From Helicoverpa zea (taxonomy: Eukaryota; Arthropoda; Insecta; Lepidoptera; Noctuidae), in the NCBI RefSeq assembly GCF_022581195.2, contig NC_061463.1, positions 5,208,001-5,272,000 of the forward strand: a stretch of 64,000 nt of DNA. The letters are read 5' to 3'. A program made the position numbers and the translations under genes. Position 1 is the first letter of the stretch, and each line of letters starts with the position of its first letter. This document shows positions 61,321 to 64,000 of this stretch, one piece after another. Below the pieces are notes generated by a model. The model worked only from the letters and a program-made list of their open reading frames with translations, was not told where the DNA came from and searched no databases.

Positions 61321-63180
61321 CATGTTTGATTTACTGGTCAGGTTAAGTAAAAAATAAACAACTAAAAAGGGTTATCTCAGTAAGTAGGTACGTAGGCATC
61401 TATTAACTGGCTCTATCAAATTGCAAGGCTTTATGTGCCTTGTAAATGTTCTGTGTTATCGTGTCATGGTTTTGTAATAAATCATACTTAATAGGCATTG
61501 TTACACTGATTGGTTACCAATGCATGGTTTCACGGATTCTGATTGCTTATTTATAAAAACCACGTGTTTCTGTTCAGTTACGAGAGTCAGAGCAGAACTG
61601 TTTGAAAGAAAACGCGGGAATCTTTAATAAGCTCTTGAAAGACTAGCTCTTTATAAAAATAGTTATTCCAGCACTGAATTGTAAAAGTCGTTTAGTCCAC
61701 CATTTCGTTTTATATAGGTATGCATCGTAAAAGCACACTAGACAATCATTAAAATATAACGTAGCTAGGAGGCAGCCCTCCCTTATGTAGATACCTACAC
61801 ATTTGCTTTACTCAAAGACATTGTCGCTTTCAGGCACCTCATTAGAGCGCGTCCCATGTAAGCCTACCCCCCGCCGCCCCTCCCCCGGCGCACCCCCCAC
61901 ACACACACATGCACACACTCTCCAGCAATTCTTTCTCTCAGCTCGCAAACTTGGACGGATAATTACACTTAGATAAGACCCCGTCCTTGTTATGTGTTCT
62001 ACGGTAGCACCATTTTATGTGAAACGAATTATATTATGTAATGTTGTAGGAATTAAATATGGTGACCATAAAGTACGTGGTTACCTATTGAGATTGTTGG
62101 ATTGAAAGAAAATGAAGTCTGTGCAAGCAGACGCGTTTTCACAAAATTGTTATGAGAATGGAGTTTCATTGTCATTAAATGATCATACCGCTTTCTGTTG
62201 AACTTTATTGGCCAGTTACTAGAATTAGTCGAGGCACGCCAACAAAACGTTCATGGTTACTACTTACTACCTGGAAGGCCAGCCAAATATACACATGATA
62301 ATTCCAAAAGTTTCCGTCTGACATCAGGGCGCAATAAAAATCAACTTCTATGACTTACAATCGAACGTCAGTGGAACGTTACGCCGTGTCATAACCCCGA
62401 ACAGCACTCAAGCTGCAATAAACTATAAAAAGTGGATAGTAAAATGTATAAACAATGAGAGCACGGCTAAAACGTTTTAGTGTTAAGAGTGGGCCCATAA
62501 ACCGTTGACACGCACCCGTAAAATATTAACGATACCTACAAGAAAAATGACGACTATCAATGTAGGTACCGATTTTCGGTCGCGAGGACGCGCTACAAAT
62601 AATGGCGGTACCAAATTTATACGCGGACCCGAATTGCCCCGATTGAATATTTTACCAGGCCACGAATGCGTCCGGCGATATTTTTCTATTTCGACGCCCA
62701 TTTTTACTATCAATTGCTTAGTTTCCCCCTAATATTATTCGTGGCTGTGTCGTGTCTGATTCTGCTTTGAATATCACACGGGTTTTTGACAATATTAACG
62801 ATCCATTAGGAGCCATAACCTTCGAATTTAAATTACACTGAAATTATGTAAAACGGGTGCCTCTGCGTAGGTTATATTATTTCATACATTCGTTATTGTA
62901 TATTTCAAAATGTCTATTTGCATTCTGTTCACTTGAAGATGTGAATGTTTGCGAGGCTGCTGAATGTTTATATCTTAGCGTTTCGGAAACACAATAACCT
63001 TTAAAAGGTGTAAAGGCGTGGGCTCAATTCGAGTCCCAGTCAAGGTTTAAAATAACTCCTCGGAGGCGAATGGTTTATTGCTTATTGAGTAGCTCTGACG
63101 AAACGCGCCTCCGACGATAAAACATGGCCAGAGTGGAATCTCAGTCAATATCACAATATACGCGACGACATTGAAATTAT
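61321..63180. other. no gene seen; short C-rich and CA-rich run
   Basis: AT-rich except 61865-61925, which holds 'ccccccgccgcccctccccc' type sequence and a CACACA run. A B-box-like 'attcgagtccc' at about 63030 is isolated and has no cloverleaf around it. Confidence 0.45.
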
Positions 63181-63560
63181 CGCTCGGTGGGAGGCGATGC
63201 CGGCCGGCGAGGTGGACCTAACTAAAACAAAATAAGAATAGTTTGAAACAATGAGCATTGTCGCGATGTCTGTGCGTGTGCGGCGAGCGCGCGGCGCGGG
63301 CGCGTGTCGCCGGCGCGGGTGCGGGCGCGACAGCACCTCGTTAGCGGGCCGCGCGCCATTGGCCGCCGCGCGGTGGGCGGGGCGCGCGACAAACTGCGCG
63401 CACGCAAATAGCGCACCCGCACACAAATTAAAACAATAAAATGAAAGTAATAAAACAAAGTGAACCCCGAAGAGTATCCACTATCGCGAGCCTTAATGGC
63501 CGAGCGGAGGCGGCCGCGGCGGCCCCTCGATTTATTGAGTAAGGTGCTTCGCCCTGCAAC
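63181..63560. promoter_or_regulatory. CpG-rich block near the right edge
   Basis: 63180-63430 and 63480-63540 are GC-dense ('gcggcgagcgcgcggcgcgg', 'aggcggccgcggcggcccc'). No exon could be supported. Could be promoter sequence. Confidence 0.35.
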
Positions 63561-64000
63561 CTCGGGCACACGCCTAAATCGGAAAACTAATTAATTGACA
63601 CACTAACACTAGTTAAATGTACGTATAATTTATTGTAGGAAATACAGATTTAATTGTTAAATGACTGAGTAACTCTGAACCAATCCTGAAAATCGAAGAA
63701 GTTTAAAAAATCTTGTGGCAAGGTTAGGTAGGTACCTAGGTAGTAGATAATAATGTACGAAGTAATGTAGGTAATGTATAAGTAACGTATGGATGATTTA
63801 AGATATATTTTACTTTTTCCAACCAATTTTTAGGATGAGTAATTTAAAGTTACAAACCTATTTTCTGACAGGTCTCACTTAGTGACAGATTTTTCATAAG
63901 ATTCATAAACCTTTACGAACCCTACCATTTTCAGGTTGAGGTAGGTAGGTATCAATGTTTAACAACTGAGCAAACACTTTTCCACCGAAACAGAGATCGC
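63561..64000. other. no gene seen
   Basis: AT-rich with repeated 'taggtaggtacctaggtag'-like words; nothing else recognised. Confidence 0.4.

Noticed and set aside
63151..63569. Arg/Pro/Ala-rich minus-strand frames of 91 and 115 codons.
   Set aside because: Same compositional artefact; considered as METTL9 5' exon but the residues do not match that family.

Overview
This window is nuclear DNA of an insect, almost certainly a moth or butterfly (Lepidoptera). It is AT-rich, with intron-split genes, GC-rich exons, and dispersed repeats typical of lepidopteran genomes: tails reading 'ctagcttttgcccgc..acttcgttcgcgtgg', tRNA-derived SINE fragments with a pol III B box, and 'ttttgaggtacggaaccc' elements. 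No bacterial, organellar or CRISPR features are present.

Left third (1-16.5 kb): a repeat graveyard. Apart from a possible last-exon fragment at the left edge I see no host gene. The main structure is a long-terminal-inverted-repeat DNA element at 1797-13491, with arms of about 725 bp and an 8-bp target duplication GCATTGCA. A Ty1/copia LTR retrotransposon (1937-8378, target duplication GGTGG) sits inside its left arm. A 669-bp DNA element is inserted in the copia 5' LTR. A 2.27-kb non-autonomous hAT element (9599-11863, target duplication CTGACAAT) with internal tandem arrays lies in the centre. Further right is a 678-bp fold-back element (15794-16471).

Middle (16.5-47.9 kb): three genes whose exon chains I resolved with consistent splice phases. 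(1) Minus strand, 20365-25821: seven exons, 330 aa, a secreted thyroglobulin type-1 repeat protein. (2) Plus strand, 26487-44577: a neurabin/spinophilin orthologue, 20 coding exons, 1576 aa, with an N-terminal actin-binding type motif, a KVKF PP1-docking motif, a PDZ domain, a charged helical region and a C-terminal SAM domain. It carries a tandem 175-bp partial exon duplication and has possible alternative first exons. (3) Minus strand, 46520-47868: three exons, 386 aa, a WD40 protein of the PAK1IP1/MAK11 family. Genes 2 and 3 converge.

Right third (47.9-64 kb): (4) plus strand, 48544-52910, eight exons, 412 aa, a conserved-looking protein I do not recognise, head-to-head with PAK1IP1 over a 675-bp shared promoter interval. 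(5) Minus strand, 57908-59124: the last three exons of METTL9 (DREV family histidine methyltransferase); its 5' exons are not visible and probably lie beyond the right edge. From 59.2 kb to the end there are several GC-rich blocks without a supportable gene.

The genes are unrelated in function (extracellular protease-inhibitor-like protein, actin/PP1 scaffold, ribosome biogenesis, unknown, protein methylation) and show no operon-like logic. Exon joins were made by eye from GT/AG sites and reading phase; no transcript data were available.
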